Shown in pieces: positions 46,414-55,562 of a DNA stretch of 64,000 bases. Numbering within the stretch: the first letter of the stretch is position 1; each line of letters starts with the position of its first letter. The stretch spans positions 248,001 through 312,000 of the forward strand of contig NZ_JARVKY010000005.1 in NCBI RefSeq assembly GCF_029813785.1, in the 5' to 3' direction. Under the pieces are notes generated by a model. The model ran no database searches and was not told the DNA's origin. It was given only the letters and a program-made list of their open reading frames with translations. The position numbers were made by a program, and so were the translations under genes. The stretch comes from Streptomyces sp. DH41 (GTDB lineage Bacteria > Actinomycetota > Actinomycetes > Streptomycetales > Streptomycetaceae).

Positions 46414-47652
46414 GTGACCCTGTTCCCCGACCCCTCCCGCACTGATGCCACCACGGACCCGGCCGCCGTCGACGGCCCGGGTGAAGACCTGCGCCGCTCC
46501 CTCGGCGTGGACCGGCGGCGCTTCCTCAGCACATGCACCGCCGTGGCGGCCGGAGCCGTCGCCGCCCCCGTCTTCGGTGCCGCCCCCGCCCTCGCCCACG
46601 GCCGCGACAGAGACCACGGCGACGGGCACGGGCACGGCCACGGGCACGGCGAAGGTCACGGACACGGCCGGCACGCCCTCGTCCCGGCCGACAAGCGGGG
46701 CATCATCCTCTACACCGTCCGGGACGCCACCGCCCGCGACCCTCTCGCCTCCGACCTGCCCTCCGGCTTCCGCGAGGTGTTCAAGCAGCTGGCCCGTCAC
46801 GGTTACCGCCAGGTGGAGTTCGCGGGTTACCGCCAGCACGCCAACGCGCCCGGCGGCGCCGACCTGGAATCCGTCGAGGGCGCCAGGCTGCTGCGCCGCT
46901 GGCTCGACGACTACGGCCTGCGTGCCCAGGGCAACCACGGTTTCATCCCCTCCTCCTGGCCGCTGACCACGGCGGACAAGGACACCTTCAAGAAGCACCT
47001 GGAGATCGCCAACATCCTCGGGCTGGATCACATGGGTACCGGTGGCGACCCCACCGGCAGCTCGTACCGCGCCGACTGGGACGTGGCCGCCGACAAGTGG
47101 AACGCGCTCGGCGCGATAGCCCGCCGGGAGGGCGTCAAGCTCTACACCCACAACCACGACAGCGCCTACGGCTTCCTGCTCGACGGCGGCCCGCTGGACG
47201 ACCAGGGCCGGCCGACCCGCAGCTCGGGCATCCGGAAACTGGAGTACTTCCTGAAGGTCACCGACCCGAGGGCGGTCTGGCTGGAGATGGACATCTTCTG
47301 GGCACACGTCGCCCAGTACAAGTTCCACACCTACACGGCCCACGACGGCTCCACCCGCAAGAGCGTCTTCGACCCGGCCGGTCTCGTCGCCCGCAACAAC
47401 AAGCGCTACCCGCTGTTCCACGCCAAGGACGGCGTCGTCAGCACGACCAACGGCATGGGCTACGACATGGTGCCCTTCGGTACCGGAGTCATCGACTACA
47501 CGACGTTCTTCTCGCGGGTCGGGCAGCGCAACTACCACAACCCGATGATCGAGGACGACAACTCCCCGAGCGCCACCGATCCCGCGCAGTCACTGCGCGA
47601 GGCCAAGATCAGTTACGACAACCTGGCGGCCCTGCGCAAGCGGCGTCACTGA
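46414..47652 (+). CDS. Tat-exported TIM-barrel isomerase-like protein with His-rich head
   Basis: A 412-residue protein. The GTG at 46414 has an AAGGCAGG site; an ATG at 46300 gives a long unlikely leader. A Tat signal is clear (VDRRRFLST followed by a hydrophobic segment to about residue 62, ALA-HG). Directly after cleavage lies a metal-chelating HGHGHGHGEGHGHGRH-type tract (about 63-86). The rest is a xylose-isomerase-like TIM barrel with metal-site residues in YTHNHDS, WLEMDIFWAHV and PLFHAKDG. Export in folded form with bound metal would explain the Tat route. It is 115 bp downstream of the Ebo operon, same direction, so it may be its extracellular partner. Confidence 0.87.
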   Translation: MTLFPDPSRTDATTDPAAVDGPGEDLRRSLGVDRRRFLSTCTAVAAGAVAAPVFGAAPALAHGRDRDHGDGHGHGHGHGEGHGHGRHALVPADKRGIILYTVRDATARDPLASDLPSGFREVFKQLARHGYRQVEFAGYRQHANAPGGADLESVEGARLLRRWLDDYGLRAQGNHGFIPSSWPLTTADKDTFKKHLEIANILGLDHMGTGGDPTGSSYRADWDVAADKWNALGAIARREGVKLYTHNHDSAYGFLLDGGPLDDQGRPTRSSGIRKLEYFLKVTDPRAVWLEMDIFWAHVAQYKFHTYTAHDGSTRKSVFDPAGLVARNNKRYPLFHAKDGVVSTTNGMGYDMVPFGTGVIDYTTFFSRVGQRNYHNPMIEDDNSPSATDPAQSLREAKISYDNLAALRKRRH

Positions 47653-47688
47653 CCCCGGACACGGACCGGGCGGGCAAGCCTCGTCCGG

Positions 47689-49068
47689 TCATCCCTCGCC
47701 CAGGGGCCGGGGGTTGGGCGTGACGCTCCTGTTCTTCGAGCGTCCCGGCGGTTGCAGGAACAGCGCCATGAACCCGGCGAAGATCGAGATGCAGCCCGCC
47801 AGGGTGAAGGCGCCGTTGTACCCCCAGGCACCGACGACCACGGATCCCATGCCCGCGCCCAGACCGGAGACGAGCTTGGAGCTGTAGACCATCCCGTAGT
47901 TCGTGGCGTTGTTGTTCTCGCCGAAGTAGTCCGCCGTCAGCGCCGCGAACATCGGGAAGATCGCACCGCCGCCGAAACCGGAGACGGCGGAGAAGACCAG
48001 GAACAGCGGCAGGTTCTTGATCTCGGCCGACCAGATGATGCCGAACTGGGCGAGACCCAGGATCGCGCACACGTAGAGCAGGCACTGCTTGCGGCCGTAG
48101 AGGTCGGAGAGCCAGCCGATGACGCCCCGCCCGGTGCCGTTGACGATCGCCTTCAGCGACATCGCGGTGGCCACGATTCCGGCCGCGAAGCCCGCGTCCT
48201 CACCGATGTCGACCTGGAAGGCGATACCGAAGATGTTCACGCCGGAGGTGCAGGCGAGACAGAACCACATCAGCGCCACCCTGCCCGTCCTCCAGGCCTC
48301 CAGCGGGGAGTACTGCTTGGTGGCCGGGGGGTTCTTCGCCAGCGAACGCCGGGCCCGAGGGTCGTCCGGCGGGTTCAGCGGGTCGATGGAGGCCGGCCAC
48401 CAGTTCTTCGGCGGGTCCCGGAAGTAGAAGCCGGCGAAAGCCACGACGGCCGCGAGGAACACACCGGCCGAGACCAGTACCCAGCGGAAGTTGGAGGTGT
48501 CCATGAAGCCGTGGAAGATGAAGACGAACGGCACCGAGCCGTAGGCGAAACCGCCGTTGACGAAACCGGTTTTGCCGCCCCTGCGCTCCGGGTACCACTT
48601 GCCGACCATGTTGACGCAGGTCGCGTACACCATGCCCGCACCCATGCCGCTGAACACGCCGAACCCGATGAAGGCGAGCGAGACGTGCGGCGCGAAGGCC
48701 AGCGACAGATAGCCGAGCAGTGTGCCGGCCGAGCCCAACATCATCGCCCAGCGCGCCGGCAGTTTGCCGTTCTCACGCAGCCGCCCCGCGGGGAAGGCGA
48801 CCGCGGCCTGGCAGAATATCCAGGCGGTCATCATCCAGTAGATGTTGCCGCTGGACCAGTGGTGGGCCTCGTGGAGGGTGTCCTCGGCGGACGCGAACGC
48901 GTACTCGGCGGAGGAGATGCCCATCATGCCGATCCAGGGCAGGATCACCATCCACTTGCGCTTGCGCCCCATGATGTCGATGTCGGACTCGCCCACGCGA
49001 TAGACGCGTCCGTTCCTGTCGGTGACCTCCCTGTACGCCGCTGCCCGTGGGACCTCGGTGGTTGTCAT
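47689..49068 (-). CDS. OFA-family MFS oxalate/formate antiporter (OxlT-like), second copy
   Basis: A 459-residue transporter with twelve hydrophobic segments. OxlT-like features are the extended N-terminus, MTAWIFCQAAVAFPAGRLRE, GMGAGMVYATCVNMVGKWYPERRG and GRGVIGWLSDLYGRKQ. ATG at 49068 with AAGGGG eleven bases upstream. It is the last gene of the leftward oxalate locus, 122 bp after the acyl-CoA synthetase gene, with a strong hairpin between. No small membrane partner gene follows it, unlike the paralogue at 23420, so the two transporters are not equivalent. It probably brings oxalate in or exchanges it for formate. Confidence 0.87.
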   Translation of the reverse strand: MTTTEVPRAAAYREVTDRNGRVYRVGESDIDIMGRKRKWMVILPWIGMMGISSAEYAFASAEDTLHEAHHWSSGNIYWMMTAWIFCQAAVAFPAGRLRENGKLPARWAMMLGSAGTLLGYLSLAFAPHVSLAFIGFGVFSGMGAGMVYATCVNMVGKWYPERRGGKTGFVNGGFAYGSVPFVFIFHGFMDTSNFRWVLVSAGVFLAAVVAFAGFYFRDPPKNWWPASIDPLNPPDDPRARRSLAKNPPATKQYSPLEAWRTGRVALMWFCLACTSGVNIFGIAFQVDIGEDAGFAAGIVATAMSLKAIVNGTGRGVIGWLSDLYGRKQCLLYVCAILGLAQFGIIWSAEIKNLPLFLVFSAVSGFGGGAIFPMFAALTADYFGENNNATNYGMVYSSKLVSGLGAGMGSVVVGAWGYNGAFTLAGCISIFAGFMALFLQPPGRSKNRSVTPNPRPLGEG

Positions 49069-49144
49069 GTCGTTTGCACCCCTTGCGTTCGAAAGACCTG
49101 GCCAGCGCCCCCTGTCCATTTCCTTTCGTGCGCGCGCGGGTCCT

Positions 49145-49177
49145 GGGGCCGGCCGACGCGCACCGTCGGCCGGTCCC
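49145..49177 (-). terminator. hairpin between acyl-CoA synthetase and OxlT-like genes
   Basis: A 13-bp stem (GGGGCCGGCCGAC with GTCGGCCGGTCCC, one G-T pair) and a 7-nt loop, 14 bp after the synthetase stop. It may end or attenuate the oxc transcript so that the transporter is expressed separately. Confidence 0.6.
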
Positions 49178-49190
49178 GTGCTCCCTCAGC

Positions 49191-51338
49191 TCATGAACCG
49201 CCCCCCAGCAGCCCCGCGGCCCGCGCCCAGCGGTACTTCGCGCCGAGTACCGCCACCGGCTTCTCGGTCGTGTACGGGTACGCCACGACCCCGCGCTCGA
49301 AGAGGTACTGGCACGCCTCCTCCACCTCCACGTCGCCCGCGAGGGAGGCCACCACGGGCTTCTCGATCCCGCGCTCACGGAACTCGGCCACCACGCGCGC
49401 GGTGAGTTCGGCGAACACCATGGGAGGCGTGACGATGGTGTGCCAGTAGCCGAGGACCAGCGCGTGGATGCGCGGATCCTCGAGACCGAGCCGGATCGTC
49501 GCCTCGTACGTCGACGGGGGCTCGCCGCCGGTGATGTCCACCGGGTTGCCCGCCGCCCCGAACGGCGGGATGAACGCGCGGAACGCCGTGTCCAGGTCCG
49601 GCGGTATCTCCATCAGCGACAGCCCGTTGTCCGTCACCGCGTCCGAGAGCAGCACCCCGCTGCCGCCCGCCCCGGTGATGATCACCACGTTGTCGCCCGC
49701 CGGCGCCGGAAGCACCGGCAACGCGCGCGCGTACTCCAGCATCTCGTTCAGGCCGGGCGCCCGGATGACCCCGGCCTGCCGCAGGATGTCGTCGTACACG
49801 GCGTCGTCCCCGGCGAGCGCCCCGGTGTGCGAGCCGGCGGCCTTCGCACCCGCCGCCGTACGCCCCGCCTTGAGCACCACGACCGGTTTCCTCGGCACCG
49901 TCGCCCGCGCGGCCTCGACGAACGCGCGTCCGTCCTTGAGGTCCTCCAGGTGCATCGCGATGCACTCGGTGTGCGGGTCCTCACCGAACCAGGTCAGCAG
50001 GTCGTCCTCGTCGAGGTCCGACTTGTTGCCGAGTCCGACGATCGCCGACACGCCCGTCTTCGTGGTCCGGGCGAAGCCCAGGATGGCCATCCCGATGCCG
50101 CCCGACTGCGAGGTCAGAGCGACCCCGCCCTTCACGTCGTACGGCGTGCAGAACGTGGCGCACAGGTCCTGCCACGTCGAGTAGTAGCCGTAGATGTTCG
50201 GGCCCAGCAGCCGGACGCCGTACCGTTCGGCGACCGCCACGATCTCGTCCTGGAGCGCGTGCTCACCGGTCTCGGCGAACCCGGAGGGAATCAGCACGGC
50301 GTTGGGGATCCCCTTGCGCCCCACCTCCTCCAGGGCCGCGGCCACGAACCTGGCGGGGATCGCGAAGACCGCCACGTCCACCTCACCGGGAACGTCGGTG
50401 ACCCTCCTGTACGCCTTGCGGCCCAGGATGTCGTCGGCCTTGGGGTTCACCGGGTGGATCTCGCCCGCGAAGCCGCCGTCGACCAGGTTGCGCATCACCG
50501 AGTTGCCGATCTTCCCCGGCTCACCGGACGCGCCGATCACGGCGACCGACGAGGGCTGCATCAGACGGCGCATCGAGGTGAGGATCTCCTCGCGCGTGTA
50601 CCGTCGGCGCTCCTTGGGCGTGCCGGTCGCGAGGATCACCCGGACGTCGGCGGCGACCGCGCCCTCGGGAGTGGCGATCACCGGGTTGAGGTCCACCTCG
50701 GCGATCTCCGGGAAGTCCGCGACGAGTTCGGACACCCGGCGGATCTGCTCGGCGAGGGCCCACCGGTCCACGCCGGCCTGCCCACGCACCCCGCGCAGGA
50801 CCTCCGCCGCCCGGATCGAGTCCAGCATGGACAGCGCCACGTCGACGTCCACGGGAGCGAGCCGGAACGTGACGTCCTTGAGGACCTCGACCAGCACCCC
50901 GCCGAGCCCGAACGCCACCACCTTCCCGAACGTCGGGTCGGTCACCGCGCCGACGATGACCTCCAGCCCTCGCGGCAGCAGCTCCTGGACCTGCACGCCC
51001 TCGATCCGCGCGTCGCCGCTGTACGCGCGCGCGTTGTCGACGATCCGGCGGAACGCGGCCCGTACGTCCGCCGCCCCCTCCACTCCGACGACCACACCGC
51101 CGGCGTCGGTCTTGTGCGGGATGTCCGGGGAGACGATCTTCATCACGACCGGCCCGCCGAACCGCGCCGCACACGCCACCGCCTCGTCGACGTCCCGCGC
51201 CAGCTCCTCGCCCGGTACGGCGATCCCGTAGGCGTCGGCGAGCACCTTGCCCTCGGGAGCGGTCAGCGCGGTGCGCCCCTTCGCCCGTACGGAGTCCAGC
51301 AGCCCGCGCACCCGCGCCACCCGGTCCTCGGCCCTCAC
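49191..51338 (-). CDS. ADP-forming acyl-CoA (acetate--CoA ligase family) synthetase
   Basis: A 715-residue single-chain NDP-forming ligase. The order is ATP-grasp domain first (about 20-240, VVMKIVSPDIPHKTDAGGV), then CoA-binding Rossmann domain (about 262-395, VAVIGASGEPGKIGNSV), then ligase-CoA domain. The phosphohistidine region includes AAGSHTGALAGDD. GTG at 51338, two bases after the formyl-CoA transferase stop, so it is co-translated in the oxc-frc unit. The substrate acid is uncertain. In this setting it could charge acetate, formate or oxalate to prime the CoA-transferase cycle, or recover ATP from a CoA ester. There is no acetyltransferase domain. Confidence 0.88.
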   Translation of the reverse strand: MRAEDRVARVRGLLDSVRAKGRTALTAPEGKVLADAYGIAVPGEELARDVDEAVACAARFGGPVVMKIVSPDIPHKTDAGGVVVGVEGAADVRAAFRRIVDNARAYSGDARIEGVQVQELLPRGLEVIVGAVTDPTFGKVVAFGLGGVLVEVLKDVTFRLAPVDVDVALSMLDSIRAAEVLRGVRGQAGVDRWALAEQIRRVSELVADFPEIAEVDLNPVIATPEGAVAADVRVILATGTPKERRRYTREEILTSMRRLMQPSSVAVIGASGEPGKIGNSVMRNLVDGGFAGEIHPVNPKADDILGRKAYRRVTDVPGEVDVAVFAIPARFVAAALEEVGRKGIPNAVLIPSGFAETGEHALQDEIVAVAERYGVRLLGPNIYGYYSTWQDLCATFCTPYDVKGGVALTSQSGGIGMAILGFARTTKTGVSAIVGLGNKSDLDEDDLLTWFGEDPHTECIAMHLEDLKDGRAFVEAARATVPRKPVVVLKAGRTAAGAKAAGSHTGALAGDDAVYDDILRQAGVIRAPGLNEMLEYARALPVLPAPAGDNVVIITGAGGSGVLLSDAVTDNGLSLMEIPPDLDTAFRAFIPPFGAAGNPVDITGGEPPSTYEATIRLGLEDPRIHALVLGYWHTIVTPPMVFAELTARVVAEFRERGIEKPVVASLAGDVEVEEACQYLFERGVVAYPYTTEKPVAVLGAKYRWARAAGLLGGGS

Positions 51339-51339
51339 G

Positions 51340-52581
51340 TCAGATCACCCCGTTCGACTTGAGCAGGCGCAGTTCCTCGTCGCCGAGGCCCAGCTCACCG
51401 ACGTAGACCTCTTCGTTGTGCTCGCCGAGCAGCGGCGAAGCGCTCACCTCGACGGGGGAGTCGGAGAGCTTGAGCGGGCTGCCGACGGTCACGAACTCGC
51501 CGCGCTCGGGGTGGGGGACGGTCACCACCATCTCGTTGGCGGCCAGGGACCGGTCCTCGATGATCTCCTTGGTGGACAGGATCGGCCCGCACGGGATGTT
51601 GTGCGCGTTGAGCCGCTCCAGCACCTCCCACTTGGGCAGGGTGGACGACCACTCCTCGATCAGCTGGAACATCTTGTTCAGCTTCGGCAGCCGGACCCGG
51701 GGCGTCGCCCACTCGGGGTCGTCGGCCAGTTCGGGCCGGCCGATCAGTTCGCTCAGCGGCTGCCAGCCGACCGGCTGGACGATGACGTACACGTAGTCGT
51801 TCGGGCCGCCCGGTGCGCACTTGACCGCCCAGCCCGGCTGCCCGCCGCCGGACGCGTTCCCGGACCGGGGAACCTCGTCGCCGAAGTCCTCGTTGGGATA
51901 TTCGGCGAGTGGACCACGGGTCAGGCGCTGCTGGTCGCGCAGCTTCACCCGGCAGAGGTTGAGCACCGCGTGCTGCATGGCCACGTTCACCCGCTGGCCA
52001 CGTCCGGTGTGCTCCCGCTGGTAGAGGGCGGCGAGGATGCCCGCCACGACGTGGACGCCCGTGCCCGAGTCCCCGATCTGGGCCCCCGTCGCCAGCGGTG
52101 GCCCGTCCTCGAAACCGGTGGTGGACATCGATCCGCCCATGGCCTGCGCGACGACCTCGTACGCCTTGAAGTCGGTGTACGGACCGTCGCCGAAACCCTT
52201 GATGGAGGCGTAGACGATCCGTGGATTGATCTCCCTGACCCGGTCCCAGGTGAAGCCCATCCGGTCGATCGCGCCCGGCCCGAAGTTCTCGACCATGACG
52301 TCCGAGCGCCGGATCAGCTCGGTGAGGATCTCCTTGCCGCGCTCGGTCTTGGTGTTGAGGGTGATGCTCCGCTTGTTGCAGTTGAGCATCGTGAAGTAGA
52401 GGGAGTCGACGTCCGGCAGATCGCGCAGCTGCCTGCGCGTGATGTCACCGCTCGGCGCCTCCAGCTTCACGACGTCCGCGCCGAGCCAGGCGAGCAGCTG
52501 GGTCGCCGACGGTCCGGACTGCACGTGCGTCATGTCCAGCACGCGGATGCCGTCGAGTGCCTTGGCAGGCGTTCCGGTCAT
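51340..52581 (-). CDS. frc: formyl-CoA:oxalate CoA-transferase (class III)
   Basis: A 413-residue CaiB/BaiF-type CoA-transferase. It would move CoA from formyl-CoA to oxalate, giving oxalyl-CoA and formate. The nucleophilic aspartate is D171 in [19 protein letters not shown], the same context as Asp169 of the Oxalobacter enzyme. The mobile glycine loop SGGGQPGW and the N-terminal [25 protein letters not shown] also fit Frc rather than general family III members. The ATG at 52581 has AGGTGGG upstream, a site that overlaps the oxc stop. A GTG at 52590 is possible. It is expressed with oxc. Confidence 0.88.
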   Translation of the reverse strand: MTGTPAKALDGIRVLDMTHVQSGPSATQLLAWLGADVVKLEAPSGDITRRQLRDLPDVDSLYFTMLNCNKRSITLNTKTERGKEILTELIRRSDVMVENFGPGAIDRMGFTWDRVREINPRIVYASIKGFGDGPYTDFKAYEVVAQAMGGSMSTTGFEDGPPLATGAQIGDSGTGVHVVAGILAALYQREHTGRGQRVNVAMQHAVLNLCRVKLRDQQRLTRGPLAEYPNEDFGDEVPRSGNASGGGQPGWAVKCAPGGPNDYVYVIVQPVGWQPLSELIGRPELADDPEWATPRVRLPKLNKMFQLIEEWSSTLPKWEVLERLNAHNIPCGPILSTKEIIEDRSLAANEMVVTVPHPERGEFVTVGSPLKLSDSPVEVSASPLLGEHNEEVYVGELGLGDEELRLLKSNGVI

Positions 52582-52591
52582 GGGTCCCACC

Positions 52592-54274
52592 TCACTTGTA
52601 CATCGTCTGGTTCATGGTTCCGGGGGCGTAGGCGTCCGGGTCGACCCAGACGTTGACGAGCGACGGCTTGCCGGACTCGCGGGCCCGGCGCAGAGCGGGG
52701 CCGATGTCGGCGGGGTCGCGTACCTCCTCGCCGTGGCCGCCCAGCATCCGCGCGAACTGGTCGTACGGGACGTCGCCGAGGGTGTTGCCGACCCGCGCGC
52801 GTTCCTCGCCGTACTTCGCGGCCTGGCCGTAGCGGATCTGGTTCATGGAGGAGTTGTTGCCGACGATGCCGACGAAGGGGAGGTCGTAGCGGACCAGGGT
52901 CTCGAAGTCCCAGCCCGTGAGCGAGAAGGCGCCGTCACCGAAGAGGGCGACGACCTCCTTGTCGGGCCGGGCCTGCTTGGCCGCGAGTACGAAGGGGACA
53001 CCGACGCCGAGCGTGCCCAGCGGCCCCGGATCCATCCAGTGACCCGGCGACTTGGGCTGCACCACCTGTCCGGAGAAGGTGACGATGTCGCCTCCGTCGC
53101 CGATGTAGACCGAGTCCTCGGTGAGGAAGTCGTTGATCTCGCTGACCAGCCGGTACGGGTGGATGGGGGAGGCGTCCGACCTGAGCTGCGGCAGCCGCTT
53201 GTCCAACGCGGTCCGTTCCGCCGCGCGCAGCTCGTCGAGCCACTCCTTGCGCTTGGACGCGCCCCCGTTGACCCGTCCGGAGGCGGCCTCGGTCACCGAC
53301 TTCAGCACGAGCTCCGCGTCGCCGACGATCCCGAGGTCGACGTCTCGGTTCTTGCCGACGGTGCGGTAGTCGAGGTCGATCTGCACGACGGTCGCGTCCG
53401 GGGAGAGCCGTTTGCCGTAGCCCATGCGGAAGTCGAAGGGGGTGCCGACGATGACGATCACATCGGCGTTGGAGAAGGCGTAGCGGCGCGACAGCTGGAA
53501 GTGGTGCGGATCGCCGGGCGGCAGGGTGCCGCGTCCGGCGCCGTTCATGTACGCCGGGATGTTCAGTGTGCGGACCAGTTCGACGGCCGTCTTCGTCGCG
53601 CGGGTCGTCCATACCTGGCTGCCGAGCAGGATGGCCGGCTTCTCCGCGTGGACCAGCAGGTCGGCGAGCCGCTCGATCGCTTCCGGGTCGCCGGCCGAGC
53701 GGGTCGAGGCGCGGTAGGCCCCCGCCTTCGGGACGCGCGCCTTGTCCACCGCGACCTTGGCGTCCAGCACGTCGCGCGGAATCTCCAGGAAGGAGGGGCC
53801 GGGCGCCCCGTGGTAGCACTCACGGAACGCCATCGACACCATGTCGGCGGCGCGCGCCGTGTCCGGCACGGTCGCCGCGAACTTGGTGATCGGCGTCATC
53901 ATGTCGACATGCGGCAGGTCCTGGAGGGACCCCATCTTGTGCTGGGTGTGCGCGCCCTGGCCGCCGATCAGCAGCATCGGTGACTCGGCGCGGAAGGCGT
54001 TGGCGACACCGGTGACGGCGTCGGTCGTACCCGGTCCCGCGGTGACCACCGCGCAGCCCGGCTTGCCGGTGACGCGGGCGTAGCCGTCGGCGGCGTGCGC
54101 GGCGACCTGCTCGTGGCGCACGTCGACGACCTCGATGCCCTCGTCGACGCAACCGTCGTAGATGTCGATGATGTGGCCGCCGCACAGCGTGTAGATGCGG
54201 TCGACCCCCTCGGCCTTGAGTGCCTTGGCGACGAGGTGACCGCCGGAGATGACGTCCTGGGTGTCGTCGGGCAT
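52592..54274 (-). CDS. ThDP-dependent oxalyl-CoA decarboxylase / 2-hydroxyacyl-CoA lyase family enzyme
   Basis: A 560-residue thiamine-diphosphate enzyme. E55 in [18 protein letters not shown] activates the cofactor, and the ThDP/Mg motif runs from GDGAFSLTG to VGNNSSMNQ. The tetramer-type three-domain length is right. By general similarity it could be called acetolactate synthase, but the C-terminal [11 protein letters not shown] tail and the adjacent frc gene favour the oxalyl-CoA decarboxylase/HACL branch, which releases CO2 to give formyl-CoA. ATG at 54274 with CAGGA eight bases upstream. It heads a leftward unit and is divergent from a sucC paralogue with a strong inverted repeat between. 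Exact substrate not proven. Confidence 0.8.
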   Translation of the reverse strand: MPDDTQDVISGGHLVAKALKAEGVDRIYTLCGGHIIDIYDGCVDEGIEVVDVRHEQVAAHAADGYARVTGKPGCAVVTAGPGTTDAVTGVANAFRAESPMLLIGGQGAHTQHKMGSLQDLPHVDMMTPITKFAATVPDTARAADMVSMAFRECYHGAPGPSFLEIPRDVLDAKVAVDKARVPKAGAYRASTRSAGDPEAIERLADLLVHAEKPAILLGSQVWTTRATKTAVELVRTLNIPAYMNGAGRGTLPPGDPHHFQLSRRYAFSNADVIVIVGTPFDFRMGYGKRLSPDATVVQIDLDYRTVGKNRDVDLGIVGDAELVLKSVTEAASGRVNGGASKRKEWLDELRAAERTALDKRLPQLRSDASPIHPYRLVSEINDFLTEDSVYIGDGGDIVTFSGQVVQPKSPGHWMDPGPLGTLGVGVPFVLAAKQARPDKEVVALFGDGAFSLTGWDFETLVRYDLPFVGIVGNNSSMNQIRYGQAAKYGEERARVGNTLGDVPYDQFARMLGGHGEEVRDPADIGPALRRARESGKPSLVNVWVDPDAYAPGTMNQTMYK

Positions 54275-54321
54275 GGCGAAGTCCTGTCCCTTCACGAGGG
54301 GTTGGGGCGCTGTCGCGGTAC

Positions 54322-54349
54322 ATTGCATACAGTCGACGAATACTGTATG
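54322..54349. promoter_or_regulatory. proposed GntR operator B (oxc / sucC divergent promoter)
   Basis: A perfect 8-bp-arm inverted repeat CATACAGT-N8-ACTGTATG (54326-54349) overlaps CAGTCGACGAA (54330-54340), which differs by one base from operator A. The preceding ATTGCATACAGT also resembles ATTGTCTACAGT of operator A. It lies 56 bp from the oxc-like start and 78 bp from the sucC-like start. Confidence 0.65.
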
Positions 54350-54417
54350 AAGCTTGTTATCCCGCATCCGGTGGGTGGTGTCCAGGGGGCGTGCGGCACT
54401 TTCAGTCAGGAGCCGGA

Positions 54418-55548
54418 ATGGACCTGTACGAGCACCAGGCAAGGGAACTCCTCGCGGAGCACGGCATCGCGGTACCGAGGGCAGAGGTCACCGACTCGCC
54501 CGAACGGGTCCGCGAGATCGCCCGAGCGCTCGGCGGACGCGTCGTCGTCAAGGCGCAGGTGAGGACCGGCGGGCGCGGCAAGGCGGGCGGAGTACGGCTC
54601 GCCGCCGACCCGGCCGCCGCCGAGGAAGCGGCACGGCACATCCTCGGCATGGACATCAAGGGCCACAAGGTCGGCACGGTGATGCTCGCCGAACCGTTCG
54701 ACATCGAGCGGGAGTTCTACGTCTCCTACGTCCTCGACCGAGCGGCCGGCCGTTTCCTCGCGATCGCCTCGGCGGAGGGTGGCACGGAGATCGAGGAGGT
54801 GGCGGCCAAGCGGCCCGAGGTCGTGGCACGCATCCCCGTCGACCCGGCCACGGGCGTGCACACGGCCATGGCGGTACGCATCGCGGACGCCGCCGGCCTG
54901 CCCCCGCAGACCGTCGACACGCTCGTCCGGCTGTGGAAGGCACTGGTCCGCGAGGACGCCCTCCTCGTCGAGATCAACCCGCTGGTCAGGACGGTCCAGG
55001 GCAGGATCGTCGCCCTCGACGGCAAGGTCACCCTGGACGACAACGCCCGGTTCCGGCGCACCCGTTGGGGAGGTGAGCGGGAGGTGCCCGCCGAGCGGCT
55101 GGAGGTGAGGGCGGCGGCCAAGGGCCTGAACTACGTGAAGCTCGACGGCGAGGTCGGCGTCATCGGCAACGGCGCCGGACTGGTCATGTCGACCCTCGAC
55201 GTCGTCGCCGGCTGCGGCGCCCGACCCGCCAACTTCCTCGACATCGGCGGCGGCGCCTCCGCCCGGGTCATGGCCGACGGACTCTCCGTGATCCTCTCCG
55301 ACCCCGCCGTGAAGTCCGTCCTCGTCAACGTCTTCGGCGGCATCACCGCCTGCGACGCGGTCGCCGACGGCATCGTCCGGGCCCTGGACGAGGTCCGGCC
55401 GACCAAACCGCTCGTCGTACGCCTCGACGGCAACAACGCCGCCCGGGGCCGGGCCGTCCTCGACGCACACGCACACCCGCTCGTCGAACAGGCCACCACC
55501 ATGGACGGCGCCGCCCGCCGTGCCGCCCGACTCGCCACCGCGGCATAA
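54418..55548 (+). CDS. succinyl-CoA synthetase beta-subunit paralogue
   Basis: A 376-residue ATP-grasp protein of the SucC/malate-thiokinase beta type. Conserved parts include [17 protein letters not shown], the ATP-binding [29 protein letters not shown] and the C-terminal [20 protein letters not shown] at 54418 with AGGAG six bases upstream. It forms a two-gene ligase with the next gene. The setting next to oxalate genes, and not in a central-metabolism operon, suggests activation of a different dicarboxylic acid. Malate, glycolate-derived acids or oxalate are possibilities; none is shown by the sequence. Confidence 0.9.
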   Translation: MDLYEHQARELLAEHGIAVPRAEVTDSPERVREIARALGGRVVVKAQVRTGGRGKAGGVRLAADPAAAEEAARHILGMDIKGHKVGTVMLAEPFDIEREFYVSYVLDRAAGRFLAIASAEGGTEIEEVAAKRPEVVARIPVDPATGVHTAMAVRIADAAGLPPQTVDTLVRLWKALVREDALLVEINPLVRTVQGRIVALDGKVTLDDNARFRRTRWGGEREVPAERLEVRAAAKGLNYVKLDGEVGVIGNGAGLVMSTLDVVAGCGARPANFLDIGGGASARVMADGLSVILSDPAVKSVLVNVFGGITACDAVADGIVRALDEVRPTKPLVVRLDGNNAARGRAVLDAHAHPLVEQATTMDGAARRAARLATAA

Positions 55549-55562
55549 GGAGACACGACGAC

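Noticed and set aside
52592..54274. Acetolactate synthase
   Set aside because: ThDP motifs alone would allow it, but there is no regulatory subunit or other branched-chain gene nearby. The adjacent frc and transporter genes favour oxalyl-CoA decarboxylase/2-hydroxyacyl-CoA lyase.
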